Shown: positions 1 to 9,216, numbered from the stretch's first letter. The stretch: 64,000 nt of DNA from Clostridium mobile (GCF_018918285.1 NZ_JAHLQF010000001.1:759284-823283), one strand, 5' to 3'. Numbers and translations: made by a program. The notes: generated by a model from the letters alone, not told the origin.

Positions 1-2
1 CT

Positions 3-200
3 GACCTACTTAATAAATTAGGAGCTAGGGGACATTTAGAAAATAATTGTATATGGTTACCTAACTACAACTGTTCTGTTGCCGCTAAAATAAACAGACT
101 ATTTATTAACAACGGAATATCCGTATATAAATTGGAAGAGGTAAAACAATCATTAGAAAACATCTTTTTAGAGTTGATAGGAAAGGGGATTAGCCTATAA
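3..200 (+). CDS. ABC transporter ATP-binding protein, C-terminal end (partial)
   Basis: An open frame enters from the left edge and ends at TAA 198-200. It encodes 65 residues with the features expected at the far C-terminus of an ABC ATPase (INRLFINNGISVYKLEEV, then SLENIFLELIG), the part after the nucleotide-binding core where antibiotic- and lantibiotic-exporting ATPases read 'SLEdiFLeli'. The stop overlaps the start of the next gene (TAATG), so the two are translationally coupled. With the two following permeases it forms a LanFEG-like immunity exporter. The Walker motifs lie outside the window, so the ATPase assignment rests on the tail sequence and the context. Confidence 0.75.
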   Translation, partial: DLLNKLGARGHLENNCIWLPNYNCSVAAKINRLFINNGISVYKLEEVKQSLENIFLELIGKGISL

Positions 201-955
201 TGTATAATACCATTAATTCGGACAAATTAAAGTTAAAAGGTATGTCATTATTTTGGATAAGCATATCATTACCATTAATGATTTTTGTTTATGAATCACT
301 TAATTTCTTTTTTAGAGTTGAATATATAGAAAAGATGACCGAAATGTTTAACGCTAATTCATTATGGGATTATTTAATTTTTGATAATAGCCTTTTACTT
401 GGTTTAGGTGTTCCCTTAAGTATTACTATTATAGCTTCTGCTCTTTGTAATATTGAACATCAATCAAATTGCTGGAAACAAATACTTTCTTTACCCATTC
501 CTAAAACAAATATTTATTTAGGAAAATTATCATGGTTGATGATTAGTCTTTTTATTTCATCTATAGCTCTGACAATAGGTATGTTGCTAATAGGTTTTAT
601 CTTTAATTTTAAAGGTAATATTCCTTGGAAGTCACTATTAGGGGATAGTATATTAGTTTATATTACCTCTTTTCCAATAATAACTCTGCAACTTTGGTTA
701 TCAATGACTATAAAAAACCAGGCCTTCCCTATTGCCGCAGGTGCTATTTCTAGTATGATGGGACTATTTTTTGCAATGAATAAAAATCTACGTTGGTTAT
801 TTTGGGCTTATCCTACACAAGCTTCAACTATTATGCTTGGTGAAAAAGGATTAACACACAACCCTGATTTAAGGATTTTTATTATAGGTAGTCTTGTTAT
901 TGGATGTATTTTTTTAATAACAGGTACACTACATTTTAAACATAAAGATATGTAA
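200..955 (+). CDS. Lantibiotic-immunity type ABC permease (MutE/EpiE-like)
   Basis: This is a 251-residue ABC-2 type membrane protein with about six hydrophobic segments. The phrase CNIEHQSNCWKQILSLPIPK near residues 88-107 matches the cytoplasmic loop typical of MutE/EpiE/LanE immunity permeases ('E...G.WK.ll.lPi.r'). It would form half of the membrane channel that expels a lantibiotic or similar peptide from the membrane. The start codon overlaps the stop of the ATPase gene, and the sister permease follows 12 bases later. No lantibiotic precursor or synthetase is visible in the window, so it may serve self-protection with genes further left or stand-alone resistance. Confidence 0.8.
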   Translation: MYNTINSDKLKLKGMSLFWISISLPLMIFVYESLNFFFRVEYIEKMTEMFNANSLWDYLIFDNSLLLGLGVPLSITIIASALCNIEHQSNCWKQILSLPIPKTNIYLGKLSWLMISLFISSIALTIGMLLIGFIFNFKGNIPWKSLLGDSILVYITSFPIITLQLWLSMTIKNQAFPIAAGAISSMMGLFFAMNKNLRWLFWAYPTQASTIMLGEKGLTHNPDLRIFIIGSLVIGCIFLITGTLHFKHKDM

Positions 956-967
956 AAGGAGGATGAC

Positions 968-1702
968 ATGCTAAGTAATATTTTCTCATCAGAAATATTA
1001 AAAATTCGCAGATTGCGAGTATGGATAGTAATTATTTTAGGATCAATTATTGCAGTAGTTTTAGCTCTTACAAATTTCTTTAACAACTATGATATTTTTA
1101 TGCAGCCAGGAGATAATCCTTGGTTAGAGGCGTGGACACAAGTAGATATTTTTATGGGATCTTTTATACTTCCTATACTATCTGGCATATATACAGCATT
1201 AGTTTGTAGAACAGAACATATAGGTGGAGGATGGAAACAAATTTTATCACTGCCAATCTCACGTTCAAAAACATATATATGTAAGTTTTTATTGTCAGCT
1301 TCTCTTATGGCAATAACTCAATTTATATTATTAACTCTATTTTTGATTTTAGGCCATTTAACAGGGATAAAATCTGATATTCCTTGGCTTACCCTGGTAG
1401 TCTTTGGTTTTAGAGGGTGGTTAGCTTCTTTTCCTTTGATAGCAATACAATTGATATTTTCTTTTCATTGGGACAATTTTGGAATTCCCATTGCTGTGAA
1501 CATAGTTTTTACATTACCATCTCTATTTATAGTAAATACTAAATTAGGACAATTTTATCCTTGGGCCCAACCTATGTTGGCAATGTCACCACCTGATGAA
1601 TCTCCTATATCTTCAATACCTGTATTTTACTTAATGCTTCTTATAACATTTGCATTATCCATGTTAATAGGCATCAGAAATTTTAACAGGAAAGATATCT
1701 GA
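968..1702 (+). CDS. Lantibiotic-immunity type ABC permease (MutG/EpiG-like)
   Basis: This 244-residue paralogue of the preceding gene has the same topology and the same loop signature (RTEHIGGGWKQILSLPISRS, about residues 78-97). Two related but distinct permeases behind one ATPase are the hallmark of LanFEG exporters. The ribosome site AAGGAGG sits just before the ATG. The gene ends the plus-strand operon and converges on the MFS gene, with a short GC-rich hairpin between them. The exact substrate cannot be inferred. Confidence 0.8.
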   Translation: MLSNIFSSEILKIRRLRVWIVIILGSIIAVVLALTNFFNNYDIFMQPGDNPWLEAWTQVDIFMGSFILPILSGIYTALVCRTEHIGGGWKQILSLPISRSKTYICKFLLSASLMAITQFILLTLFLILGHLTGIKSDIPWLTLVVFGFRGWLASFPLIAIQLIFSFHWDNFGIPIAVNIVFTLPSLFIVNTKLGQFYPWAQPMLAMSPPDESPISSIPVFYLMLLITFALSMLIGIRNFNRKDI

Positions 1703-1769
1703 AGATAATCTAAATATATGCTCTAAATATTAAATATCAATTTAGATAAAATAACTGAATTAATTTTTC

Positions 1770-1788
1770 AAGGGGCTTAATGCCCCTT
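1770..1788. terminator. Short GC-rich hairpin between convergent genes
   Basis: AAGGGGC - ttaat - GCCCCTT forms a 7-bp stem with a 5-base loop. It overlaps the stop codon of the minus-strand MFS gene and lies 68 bases after the plus-strand permease operon. The uridine tracts on either side are weak, so it is a plausible but not strong bidirectional terminator. Confidence 0.45.
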
Positions 1789-3072
1789 TGTCTTAAAGGT
1801 TTGAGAAACTCTAAAAAGTATCAACGACGCTGCCATCTGTATAATTCCTCCTACTACTATTGTAGTAGTAGTTCCAAAATAATCGGATAATAAACCTGAT
1901 AAATATGCTGAAACTGGTATAAGAGTCCACGTCATGAATTTGCTTGTTGCTTGAACTCTTCCAAGAAGATGCTTGGGTGTAATAGATTGTCTTATAGTCG
2001 CCACACATGGATTAATCAGCGACGCCGCAAAAGTTCCCAAGGCATTGCTCAATATAAGAAGGAGATAATTTTCAACACTTCCAAAGATTATAATAGAGCT
2101 TCCTCCTACTATGAATCCTATAATTATTACATTTATGTATGAAAGATATTTTAGTAGATAATTAGTAAATATAGAACCTAACATGGCACCAATTCCACCT
2201 ATGGAAAGCAATATCCCTACCTGTTGAGCATCAAGACAGATCACACTTCGCAGGTAAAAAAACATTACTGTCAAAAACAATGTGGTTCCTATGGTAGAAA
2301 AAATTAAAGCAATGTTAGTGTGAAATAAAATAGGATTTTTAAATACAAACTGAAAACCTACTTTTAGATCATCTCCTAATTCCTTTAAAAGTGATGTATT
2401 TTCACATCCTTTTTCTTCACCTTTTATATTATGTTCCTCTGATCTATTATTTAATATATTATCTGGTATATCAATGGATAGAGTTGTTATTAGAGTTCCT
2501 AAAAAGCTTATTCCATTAAGTAATAGAGCATACCCTGGATTATATAGGGTGATTATGGCTCCACCAATAGAGGGCCCTATTAAAATCCCCATATTATAAA
2601 TCCCTGAATCAAGGGAATTTACAAAATGCAAGTCATTATTTTCTACCATTAAAGGTATGGCCGAAAACCTAGCTGCGTCATAAATCTGTCCTAAAAATCC
2701 TAAAAATATAGTAGCTAAATATATATGCCATATTTCTAACCCACCTGCCAAATATAAAAAGCCCATTGAGCATACCACTGTACTTTCTATTGCATCACAT
2801 ATTAAAAGAAGTTTTTTCTTATTAAACCTATCCACTAGGGCTCCGGTGATGGGTTGAAATATATTTGGAATCTTTCCTATTGCCGTAACGGTAGCCATCT
2901 GAGCTACTGAACCTGTGATATTATATACTATCCAGGGTAATGCAATCATATAAATTTGATCTCCTATAAAAGAAATCATTGTTCCCGTCATCAATTTATA
3001 AATTGGCATCAACCTTTGAAATCGAGTTTTATTAATCGAGTTATTTGAGTAGGAATTATACCCTTCAATCAT
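1777..3072 (-). CDS. MFS efflux transporter (MFS_3 / macrolide-efflux-like)
   Basis: This 431-residue protein has about twelve hydrophobic segments. It carries the early motif GDQIYMIALPWIVYNITGS and the loop motif GALVDRFNKKKLL (about residues 76-90), which is the MFS motif A of the MFS_3/enterobactin-exporter/macrolide-efflux group. It should export a hydrophobic compound by proton antiport at the cytoplasmic membrane. It begins 21 bases after the ArsR-type regulator gene, with ribosome site GGAGG before ATG 3072, so the two form an operon in which the regulator probably controls the pump. Substrate unknown. Confidence 0.85.
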   Translation of the reverse strand: MIEGYNSYSNNSINKTRFQRLMPIYKLMTGTMISFIGDQIYMIALPWIVYNITGSVAQMATVTAIGKIPNIFQPITGALVDRFNKKKLLLICDAIESTVVCSMGFLYLAGGLEIWHIYLATIFLGFLGQIYDAARFSAIPLMVENNDLHFVNSLDSGIYNMGILIGPSIGGAIITLYNPGYALLLNGISFLGTLITTLSIDIPDNILNNRSEEHNIKGEEKGCENTSLLKELGDDLKVGFQFVFKNPILFHTNIALIFSTIGTTLFLTVMFFYLRSVICLDAQQVGILLSIGGIGAMLGSIFTNYLLKYLSYINVIIIGFIVGGSSIIIFGSVENYLLLILSNALGTFAASLINPCVATIRQSITPKHLLGRVQATSKFMTWTLIPVSAYLSGLLSDYFGTTTTIVVGGIIQMAASLILFRVSQTFKTKGH

Positions 3073-3093
3073 AAAAAACCTCCAATTTATAAA

Positions 3094-4140
3094 TTATCTC
3101 TCTAAATAGCTTTTGAGCTCAGACTCCATTAAAAACAAAAATTCTTTATTCAATTGGTACTTAGATTCCACGATTTTTACAAGTCGTACTGATCTTAACA
3201 TACTTAAATGATGGTGAACGGTAGACTTTGCAAGGTTTAACTTTTCCGTTAATTCCTGAAGTGTTCTGTCCTCTTCATAGAGAAGTTTTATAATTCTAAG
3301 CCTCATTTCATCTCCTAAAGCCTTATATCCTTGAATTAAACTAAAATCTGGAGCATAAGCATCCTTACTATTCTCTATGCTTTCATCACTTACAGGATAA
3401 TAAAATATTTTTGTATCCCTACTGTCGGCTTCAACAGTCCATGGCCTGTAAGAATATTGAGGTATAAGTAAAACATTGGTTATTGTTGGCTCTGGTAAAT
3501 ATACTCTACCCCCTGTAGCCCACTCAACAAATTTTTCAGGAGATAGGTTTTTCTTCATTAAATTTTTGTTTTCAAAATCCCTCTTAAGTACTGATAAAAT
3601 ATATTCTTCATCTGGTTTAATTACAGCTTCATACCATCCCTTCATTAAAATTTCAAGATGGTTTTTAAGGGTATCAACAGGTACATTACATATAAATTCT
3701 ATGTAGCTTGGAAAAAATTTATTGTTTGAACAACTTTTTATTAATTCTTCCATAGCTTCTTTATTTCCAATGGAAGCATTTTTTCTATCCTCTTCATTTT
3801 TAAGCCCTAAAAATGGAATTGAATAAAATCTTAACTCCCCCTCTTCTAAGTTTCTTATATATTTTAAAAAGCTATTTAAGCCTGTAAAATCTTCTAAATA
3901 GAGCAGCTGAAGCAACGTCTTCCATGTATTGTGCCTTTTACTATACATCAGTTCTTTTTCTACTGCAGCAGGTAATTTTTCTATTGTATCTTTCCAATAC
4001 TTCCCTGACTTTTCAAGAGTATGATGCAGTTCGTCATAAGTAGATGCGGCTATACCCAATGCACATTCCCATAAAGAAGAGTATTTCATGTGAATTTCAT
4101 AAGTTGTTTTTGTACTTGAACTAAGATTAAGAAGTTTCAT
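3094..4140 (-). CDS. ArsR-family transcriptional regulator with long N-terminal domain
   Basis: The protein has 348 residues. The last about 80 form a winged helix of the ArsR type (GYKALGDEMRLRIIKLLYEE, then a recognition helix around LNLAKSTVHHHLSMLR). The first 260 form an alpha-helical domain, as in long ArsR-like regulators of Firmicute efflux operons; its ligand is unknown. It lacks the CxC metal site of classical ArsR/SmtB members, so a metal sensor is unlikely. It precedes the MFS pump in the same operon, and a TCGA-centred inverted repeat lies in its promoter region, consistent with autoregulation. Confidence 0.8.
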   Translation of the reverse strand: MKLLNLSSSTKTTYEIHMKYSSLWECALGIAASTYDELHHTLEKSGKYWKDTIEKLPAAVEKELMYSKRHNTWKTLLQLLYLEDFTGLNSFLKYIRNLEEGELRFYSIPFLGLKNEEDRKNASIGNKEAMEELIKSCSNNKFFPSYIEFICNVPVDTLKNHLEILMKGWYEAVIKPDEEYILSVLKRDFENKNLMKKNLSPEKFVEWATGGRVYLPEPTITNVLLIPQYSYRPWTVEADSRDTKIFYYPVSDESIENSKDAYAPDFSLIQGYKALGDEMRLRIIKLLYEEDRTLQELTEKLNLAKSTVHHHLSMLRSVRLVKIVESKYQLNKEFLFLMESELKSYLER

Positions 4141-4203
4141 AATATCCGCCCTTTCGAAAATTATATTGATATTACCAATTTTTATCTCGAAATCATTCTA
4201 TCA

Positions 4204-4236
4204 TATTCGAATCATATATTCAACATATATCGAATA
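4204..4236. promoter_or_regulatory. Candidate operator upstream of the ArsR/MFS operon
   Basis: TATTCGA (4204-4210) and TCGAATA (4230-4236) form an inverted repeat separated by 19 bases. Further TCGAA copies occur nearer the gene. The cluster lies 60-100 bases upstream of the regulator start, a usual place for a self-regulatory operator. Binding is inferred only. Confidence 0.35.
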
Positions 4237-4303
4237 ATATTATTTTCTTATATATTTTGAAAGGATATTAAGATATATTTCTATGTATTAAAACAAGAAA
4301 AAA

Positions 4304-4340
4304 CTTCTGTCATGTTCATTTTTATAAAGAACACCAGAAG
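4304..4340 (-). terminator. Intrinsic terminator of the KAS III / CoA-transferase operon
   Basis: On the minus strand CTTCTGGTGTTC pairs imperfectly with GAACATGACAGAAG and is followed by TTTTTTC. It lies directly after the CoA-transferase stop codon. Confidence 0.75.
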
Positions 4341-4356
4341 CTTTTTACTCATAACT

Positions 4357-5652
4357 CTACCATATAGCATATTTTTCTGCTTGGCTTTTTAAATCCTCCC
4401 TAAAATTAGGATGAGCTATATCTATAAGCTGCTTAACTCTATCCTTTATACTTCTTCCTCTTAATCTAGCTACTCCATATTCAGTAACTACATAATCCAC
4501 ATCATTTCTAGAAAAAGATACTGGGGCTCCTTGACTTAAGAAATGGACTATAGTTGAAATGGTGTCATTTTTAGCCGTGGAGTATAAAGCTATTATGGAC
4601 TTTCCTCCCTCAGAGTTTTTAGCCCCAACTCCAGTGTCACTTTGTCCACCAGTTCCGCTATATTGTCTAATGCCTAGAGCTTCTGAACAGCATTGACCTG
4701 TTAAATCCAATTGAAGAGCAGTGTTTATAGATACCATTTTATAGTTCTGTCCTATTACATAGGGATCATTAACATACTCACCACGTCTAAGCTCTACCCC
4801 AAGATTTCCATCTATAAAATCGTAGAGCTTTCTACTTCCCAAAGCAAATGTTCCTATCATTTTATTTTTATGAAGAGTTTTTCTTCTATTTGTAATTACC
4901 CCTTTTTTATAAAGTTCATACATTCCTTCCGTTATCATCTCTGTATGAACCCCTAAATCTTTTTTATTTTCAAGGGCTTTAGCAACTGCATTCGGTATTC
5001 CACCTATGCCCAATTGTATTGTTGAGCCATCTTCAACAAGCTCTCCAATAAGATTTCCAATAATAATATCCTTCTTGCTAGGAGTAACCAGTGGAAGCTC
5101 TGGTACCTTTCCATTATACTCATATAAAAAATCCACTTCACTTATATGAACCATTGTATCCCCATAAACCACTGGAAGATTTTCATTAATTTCTAATATC
5201 ACTAAATCTGCCTTCTCCACATAATTTCTTTCATAAGTAACGGATAAGGATAAAGAAAAATATCCATGTTTGTCCATTGGTGTTGCACTACCTACAAAAA
5301 TATTTGGTTTTTTATAATATAGTCTATCCTTAGCAGCTCTATGAAGATGATTTGGAACAAAGCTAGTTGTGCCATTATTATGAGCCTTTCTCGTCAATGG
5401 ACTATAAAACCAAGTCTCATTGATAAAATGACCTTTCATAGATGGGTCTGAAGTAAATTCATAGTTATTCATATTAAGACAAGTTACCACGGAAACCTCT
5501 TCTACCCTTTCCTTGATTTTATGAAGGTTAGATAAAAACCCTACTGGTTCAGCTGCTGCTAAGGATACAACAATCTCATCTCTTGACTTTACCTTACCCA
5601 AAGCTTCTTCCATAGTAATATGTTTTTTTGAATACTCCTCTTTATAATTCAT
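4357..5652 (-). CDS. Acetyl-CoA hydrolase/transferase family protein (4-hydroxybutyrate/butyrate CoA-transferase type)
   Basis: The 431-residue length and motifs fit the family I CoA transferases related to 4-hydroxybutyrate and butyryl-CoA:acetate CoA transferases. They include a glycine-rich QLGIGGIPNAVAKAL near residue 220, HTEMITEGMYEL containing the likely catalytic glutamate, and the C-terminal FSRNDVDYVVTEYGVA RLRGRS block. It would move CoA between a short acid and acetyl-CoA in the cytoplasm. It follows the KAS III-like gene by 12 bases in the same sigma-54-dependent operon, which suggests that it activates or recovers the acid handled by that enzyme. The precise acid is unknown. Confidence 0.85.
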   Translation of the reverse strand: MNYKEEYSKKHITMEEALGKVKSRDEIVVSLAAAEPVGFLSNLHKIKERVEEVSVVTCLNMNNYEFTSDPSMKGHFINETWFYSPLTRKAHNNGTTSFVPNHLHRAAKDRLYYKKPNIFVGSATPMDKHGYFSLSLSVTYERNYVEKADLVILEINENLPVVYGDTMVHISEVDFLYEYNGKVPELPLVTPSKKDIIIGNLIGELVEDGSTIQLGIGGIPNAVAKALENKKDLGVHTEMITEGMYELYKKGVITNRRKTLHKNKMIGTFALGSRKLYDFIDGNLGVELRRGEYVNDPYVIGQNYKMVSINTALQLDLTGQCCSEALGIRQYSGTGGQSDTGVGAKNSEGGKSIIALYSTAKNDTISTIVHFLSQGAPVSFSRNDVDYVVTEYGVARLRGRSIKDRVKQLIDIAHPNFREDLKSQAEKYAIW

Positions 5653-5664
5653 GATTCTTCCACC

Positions 5665-6690
5665 TTATTCAACCTTTCCCCATTTAATTACGTTAGCTGC
5701 CCAAGCATATCCAATACCTGCGCCTACTGTTACTACCACATCGCCATCTTTAATTTTTCCTTCTTCTAAAGCTAATTTCACGGATAAAATTTGGTCTATT
5801 TGACCTATATGTCCGTAATCTTTTAAGTAGATAGATTTACTTTCGCTGATTCCAAGTTCTGATAAAATATATTTATGAGCAGAATATTTAAAATGGATCA
5901 TTGCTATATAGTCGATATCTTCTTGCTGATAACCGCTATTTTCTAAGGCGTCTCTTATAACCTTTAAGAAATTTGGCGTAGATTTTTCATTTAATCTACT
6001 CTTCATTCCTTCCACATCCATAACATCTAAAGACTTATATGCCCTATCTAAATTTTCATTATTTATAAGATGCTCTGTACCTCCATAAATAACCGCCACA
6101 TCTCTTGCAAAGGAACCATCAGTGATAATTGAAGTTTCTAAAAGAGCGTTTCTTCCATAATTTTTCTTTAATACAACTGCCCCTCCTCCTGCTGCTAAAT
6201 TGTACATAAAGCTAACTCTATTATTTTTATAATCTATGAAGTCTCCATTTCTGTATCCTCCACAAATTAACACTGTATTTATTTTACTATCTGCTATCAT
6301 CATGTCCTTTGCTACCTTCATCGCAGTTATAGCAGTACAACATCTTTGAGCAATATCAAAGCCAATGGCATTATAAGCACCAATTTTCTCTTGAATATAC
6401 ATAGCAGATGTGGTTAGTGGATACTCCTTCCATTCCTCTCCAATGCAAATAATTAAATCTATGTCTAAAGGATCAACTCCATTATTTTTCAAACAATCCA
6501 TTGCAGCATAATATCCCATTTCTTCAGTACCATCTCTCTCACCTGGAATAGTTTTTTGCTCAAAACCTAGCTTACAAACAACTGCCTCCTCACTCCATAC
6601 TCCACCAGTTAGCTCACTAATCTCTGCTGCTGTTAACTTATTTTCTGGCAAATATAGCCCAAAACCAACTACTCCTATATGATCTTTCAT
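5665..6690 (-). CDS. 3-oxoacyl-ACP synthase III-like (thiolase fold) enzyme
   Basis: From ATG 6690 this is a 341-residue KAS III-fold protein. That start has a GGGAGGG site 7 bases upstream, and the longer frame reaching 6735 would begin upstream of the sigma-54 transcription start. The nucleophile region FDIAQRCCTAITA places Cys117 at the usual position. The motif IAMIHFKYSAHKYI supplies the second residue (His). The third position, normally Asn in a GN motif, reads DYGHIGQID, so a Cys-His-His arrangement seems to replace Cys-His-Asn. Paired with a CoA transferase, it more likely condenses or cleaves a CoA-linked substrate in catabolism than makes fatty acids. Substrate unknown. Confidence 0.75.
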   Translation of the reverse strand: MKDHIGVVGFGLYLPENKLTAAEISELTGGVWSEEAVVCKLGFEQKTIPGERDGTEEMGYYAAMDCLKNNGVDPLDIDLIICIGEEWKEYPLTTSAMYIQEKIGAYNAIGFDIAQRCCTAITAMKVAKDMMIADSKINTVLICGGYRNGDFIDYKNNRVSFMYNLAAGGGAVVLKKNYGRNALLETSIITDGSFARDVAVIYGGTEHLINNENLDRAYKSLDVMDVEGMKSRLNEKSTPNFLKVIRDALENSGYQQEDIDYIAMIHFKYSAHKYILSELGISESKSIYLKDYGHIGQIDQILSVKLALEEGKIKDGDVVVTVGAGIGYAWAANVIKWGKVE

Positions 6691-6731
6691 TAAAGTTCCC
6701 TCCCTGCTTATTTCCTCATTATTTAAAATAA

Positions 6732-6746
6732 GCAAAACTCATGCCA
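6732..6746 (-). promoter_or_regulatory. Sigma-54 (-24/-12) promoter of the KAS III / CoA-transferase operon
   Basis: On the minus strand TGGCAT-GAGTT-TTGC matches the RpoN consensus TGGCAY-N5-TTGC exactly in its invariant GG and GC. It lies about 40 bases upstream of ATG 6690 and immediately after the terminator of the sigma-54 activator gene. A second site of the same type precedes the liv operon. Confidence 0.85.
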
Positions 6747-6768
6747 TTTGATTTTTTGAATAAAAAAT

Positions 6769-6807
6769 GCTAATAAACTTCTCTCTTCGCGTGAGAAATT
6801 TATTAGC
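6769..6807 (-). terminator. Terminator of the sigma-54 activator gene
   Basis: GCTAATAAA (6769-6777) pairs with TTTATTAGC (6799-6807), with further partial pairing inside. On the minus strand the stem is followed by ATTTTTTATT. It separates the activator transcript from the sigma-54 promoter just downstream. Confidence 0.75.
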
Positions 6808-6861
6808 ACAAATATTTACCTTAAATAGTCTTGTACCAATTTATAACAATGTCTTCTTTTG

Positions 6862-8253
6862 TTACAGCTTTAATTCCAAGCCATATTCATCAATTTTTCT
6901 ATAAAGGGATTGCCTTGGTATTTGAAGTTTTTTAGAGGCTTCCGTTTTATTGTAGTTGCACTCTTTAAGAACATTAATTATAATCTCCTTTTCAATAGCA
7001 GACAGCATCTGACTTAATCCTCCGCTCTTAGAAGCAGTTCTTTCCTTTAAGCCATCCTTTACTATATAAGCTGGCAAATCACCTATTCCAATATTAACAT
7101 CATCCGCATTTACAGACATTTTTTCCACTACGTTTCTAATCTCACGAATGTTACCTTTCCAATTATAGTTAGCGAGTATCTCCATTACATTAGGAGATAC
7201 ATGCCTAAACATGCCTGTTTCCTTATAAAAGTTATCCAAAAATCGCTTTATAAGTATGGGTATATCGGACTTTCTCTCTCTTATTGGAGGTATCTCCAAT
7301 GTTAATACATTTAATCTATAATACAGGTCTTCTCTAAACTTTCCCGCCATTAGCATTTTCTCTAAGTTTTTACAAGTTGCACTAATAACCCTTACGTCGA
7401 TAGGTTGAGGTGCCTTAGCTCCAATTGGTACAACCTCTCTTTCTTGCAATACTCTAAGAAGTTTTGCTTGCATGTGTAAAGGCATTTCTGCAATTTCATC
7501 TAAAAATATAGTTCCTCCATTAGCTAAATGAAATTTTCCAAGGTTGCCCCCTCTTTTAGCTCCAGTAAAAGCCCCATCTTCATATCCAAAAAGTTCTGCT
7601 TCTATTAAATTCTCCGGAATGGCAGAGCAATTTATTGATACAAAAGGCATATTTGCTCTTTTACTTTCATTATGTATAGAATGAGCAAAGAGCTCTTTAC
7701 CAACCCCGCTTTCTCCTAAAATTAGTACGCTAGAATTCACCGCGGCGAATTTTCTAACTTTATTTTTACTATCTTCAATTTCCTTAGATACTCCTATTAT
7801 GTGACTTAAGTTATATTTTGCAGAGTTTAATCTTGCCATTTCATTTTTATATAGTTTTAATTCCTTATCTACCATTTTAAATTTATTTAAAACTTCTTGC
7901 ATCTTGTCCACATTATCAAAAACCAACATGCCCATTCCACCTATGACTTCCCCTTTGTCATCATATATAGGCATTCTGTGAACAATAGCTTCTTTTCCGT
8001 TATTAAAACTATGCTTAATATTTATCTCTGCTTGTTTTCTTTTTAATGTATCTAAGAAACCTGACCCGGGATTAACATCAGTAACTAGTTTTCCTATCAT
8101 ATCTTCAATAGGAGGCCCTAAAAATGTGCTAAAAGCACTATTTATATAAATGATTTTACCCTGTTTATTTAAAATATCTACACCAATAGGAAGGCTGTCA
8201 AAGACATTTTGGCAAAACCTCATAAAATCCTTATCTTCTCCTATGCATTTCAC
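6862..8253 (-). CDS. Sigma-54-dependent transcriptional activator (PAS-AAA+-Fis)
   Basis: The protein has 463 residues. It has an N-terminal PAS sensor (about 10-125, with GKIIYINSAFSTFLG), a central AAA+ domain with Walker A GESGVGKE, the sigma-54 contact loop GAFTGAKRGG and Walker B TIFLDEIAEMP, and a C-terminal Fis-type helix-turn-helix (NYNKTEASKKLQIPRQSLYRKI). It reads as GTG-initiated behind a GGGGGTG site. It should open the two -24/-12 promoters at 6732-6746 and 14121-14135 in response to a small molecule or redox signal sensed by PAS. It lies between the two operons it presumably controls. Confidence 0.9.
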   Translation of the reverse strand: MKCIGEDKDFMRFCQNVFDSLPIGVDILNKQGKIIYINSAFSTFLGPPIEDMIGKLVTDVNPGSGFLDTLKRKQAEINIKHSFNNGKEAIVHRMPIYDDKGEVIGGMGMLVFDNVDKMQEVLNKFKMVDKELKLYKNEMARLNSAKYNLSHIIGVSKEIEDSKNKVRKFAAVNSSVLILGESGVGKELFAHSIHNESKRANMPFVSINCSAIPENLIEAELFGYEDGAFTGAKRGGNLGKFHLANGGTIFLDEIAEMPLHMQAKLLRVLQEREVVPIGAKAPQPIDVRVISATCKNLEKMLMAGKFREDLYYRLNVLTLEIPPIRERKSDIPILIKRFLDNFYKETGMFRHVSPNVMEILANYNWKGNIREIRNVVEKMSVNADDVNIGIGDLPAYIVKDGLKERTASKSGGLSQMLSAIEKEIIINVLKECNYNKTEASKKLQIPRQSLYRKIDEYGLELKL

Positions 8254-8363
8254 TAAAACACCCCCATCACAATATAATGGAAATATTACTAATATTATAC
8301 ACTACAATAGATATTGTGTAAATATATTGAATATTAAGATAAATTATAGCTGTTAATATAAAT

Positions 8364-8397
8364 ATACCCAAAGGATAAAGTTCTCCCTTGGGTATAA
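8364..8397 (-). terminator. Terminator at the end of the liv/hydrolase operon
   Basis: TATACCCAA (8364-8372) and TTGGGTATA (8389-8397) form a stem with an inner GG/CC pair. It sits directly after the hydrolase stop codon (8401). The downstream minus-strand tract TTTATATT is moderately T-rich. Confidence 0.65.
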
Positions 8398-8400
8398 AGA

Positions 8401-9216
8401 TTAAGTTATACTTATTTTACTATTATAAGTTTGGAGGAAACCTATTAGTATAGTACAAAATTCTGAGGGCTTTTCATACATAGATCCATGTCCTGAATCT
8501 TTTATAACTACCATATTGGAGGTTTTTATTCTTTTATAAATTTCTTCTTGATAGGGTAATGGAGTTATAATATCTAGGTCTCCTCCTATTATAAGGGTGG
8601 GTATATCTATTTTTTCAATTTCCTCTCTTAAGTCTAAAGTTGAAGCACTTTTAATGGCTCTTCTAAATCCATCATACCACTCCTTAGTAAAAGCTGTTTC
8701 AAATAATTTTTCCCTTTCCTTTAGCCATTCATTATTTTCTTCATAAAATTTATGCGAATATATAAAAGGCATTGTAGCTGAAAAAAACACCTTATTATCA
8801 TAGGTTGATGCAGCATAATCCCAAAGTCTTTCTATATCTTTCATTAAATGATTAGTGTAACAAGTGGTATTAGCTAGCATTAAACTCTTCAGTTTTTCTT
8901 TATATTTTAGGGAAAATCTCATTGCCACCTCTCCACCATAGGATATTCCAAATAAATTAACCTTTCCTAAATTAAGCTCTTCAATAAATTTATTTAGAAT
9001 TTCTACATGCAGGTCCTGAGTGTATTCTCCTCTCCCTTTAGAAGACTTTCCTTGGTCTACAAAATCTATAAGAATAAGTCTGTAATTTTTAAAGCTATCT
9101 AAAAAAGGTCTCCAGCTAAGTGCACTCATCATAATTCCATTTAAAAATATAACCGTTTCCCCTTCTCCATAGCTTTCATAATAAATATCATAATCGTCTA
9201 TATTTACATAACTCAT
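8401..9216 (-). CDS. Alpha/beta-fold hydrolase (last gene of the liv operon)
   Basis: This 271-residue cytosolic hydrolase has an oxyanion region FLNGIMMSALSW, a nucleophile elbow GISYGGEV (catalytic Ser), an acid in GGDLDIITP and a catalytic His in DSGHGSMYEKP, so the triad is complete. It follows the binding-protein gene by 26 bases. Its place with a LIV-type importer and under a sigma-54 promoter suggests that it acts on the imported compound, for example as an ester, amide or carbon-carbon hydrolase. The substrate cannot be read from the sequence. Confidence 0.85.
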   Translation of the reverse strand: MSYVNIDDYDIYYESYGEGETVIFLNGIMMSALSWRPFLDSFKNYRLILIDFVDQGKSSKGRGEYTQDLHVEILNKFIEELNLGKVNLFGISYGGEVAMRFSLKYKEKLKSLMLANTTCYTNHLMKDIERLWDYAASTYDNKVFFSATMPFIYSHKFYEENNEWLKEREKLFETAFTKEWYDGFRRAIKSASTLDLREEIEKIDIPTLIIGGDLDIITPLPYQEEIYKRIKTSNMVVIKDSGHGSMYEKPSEFCTILIGFLQTYNSKISIT

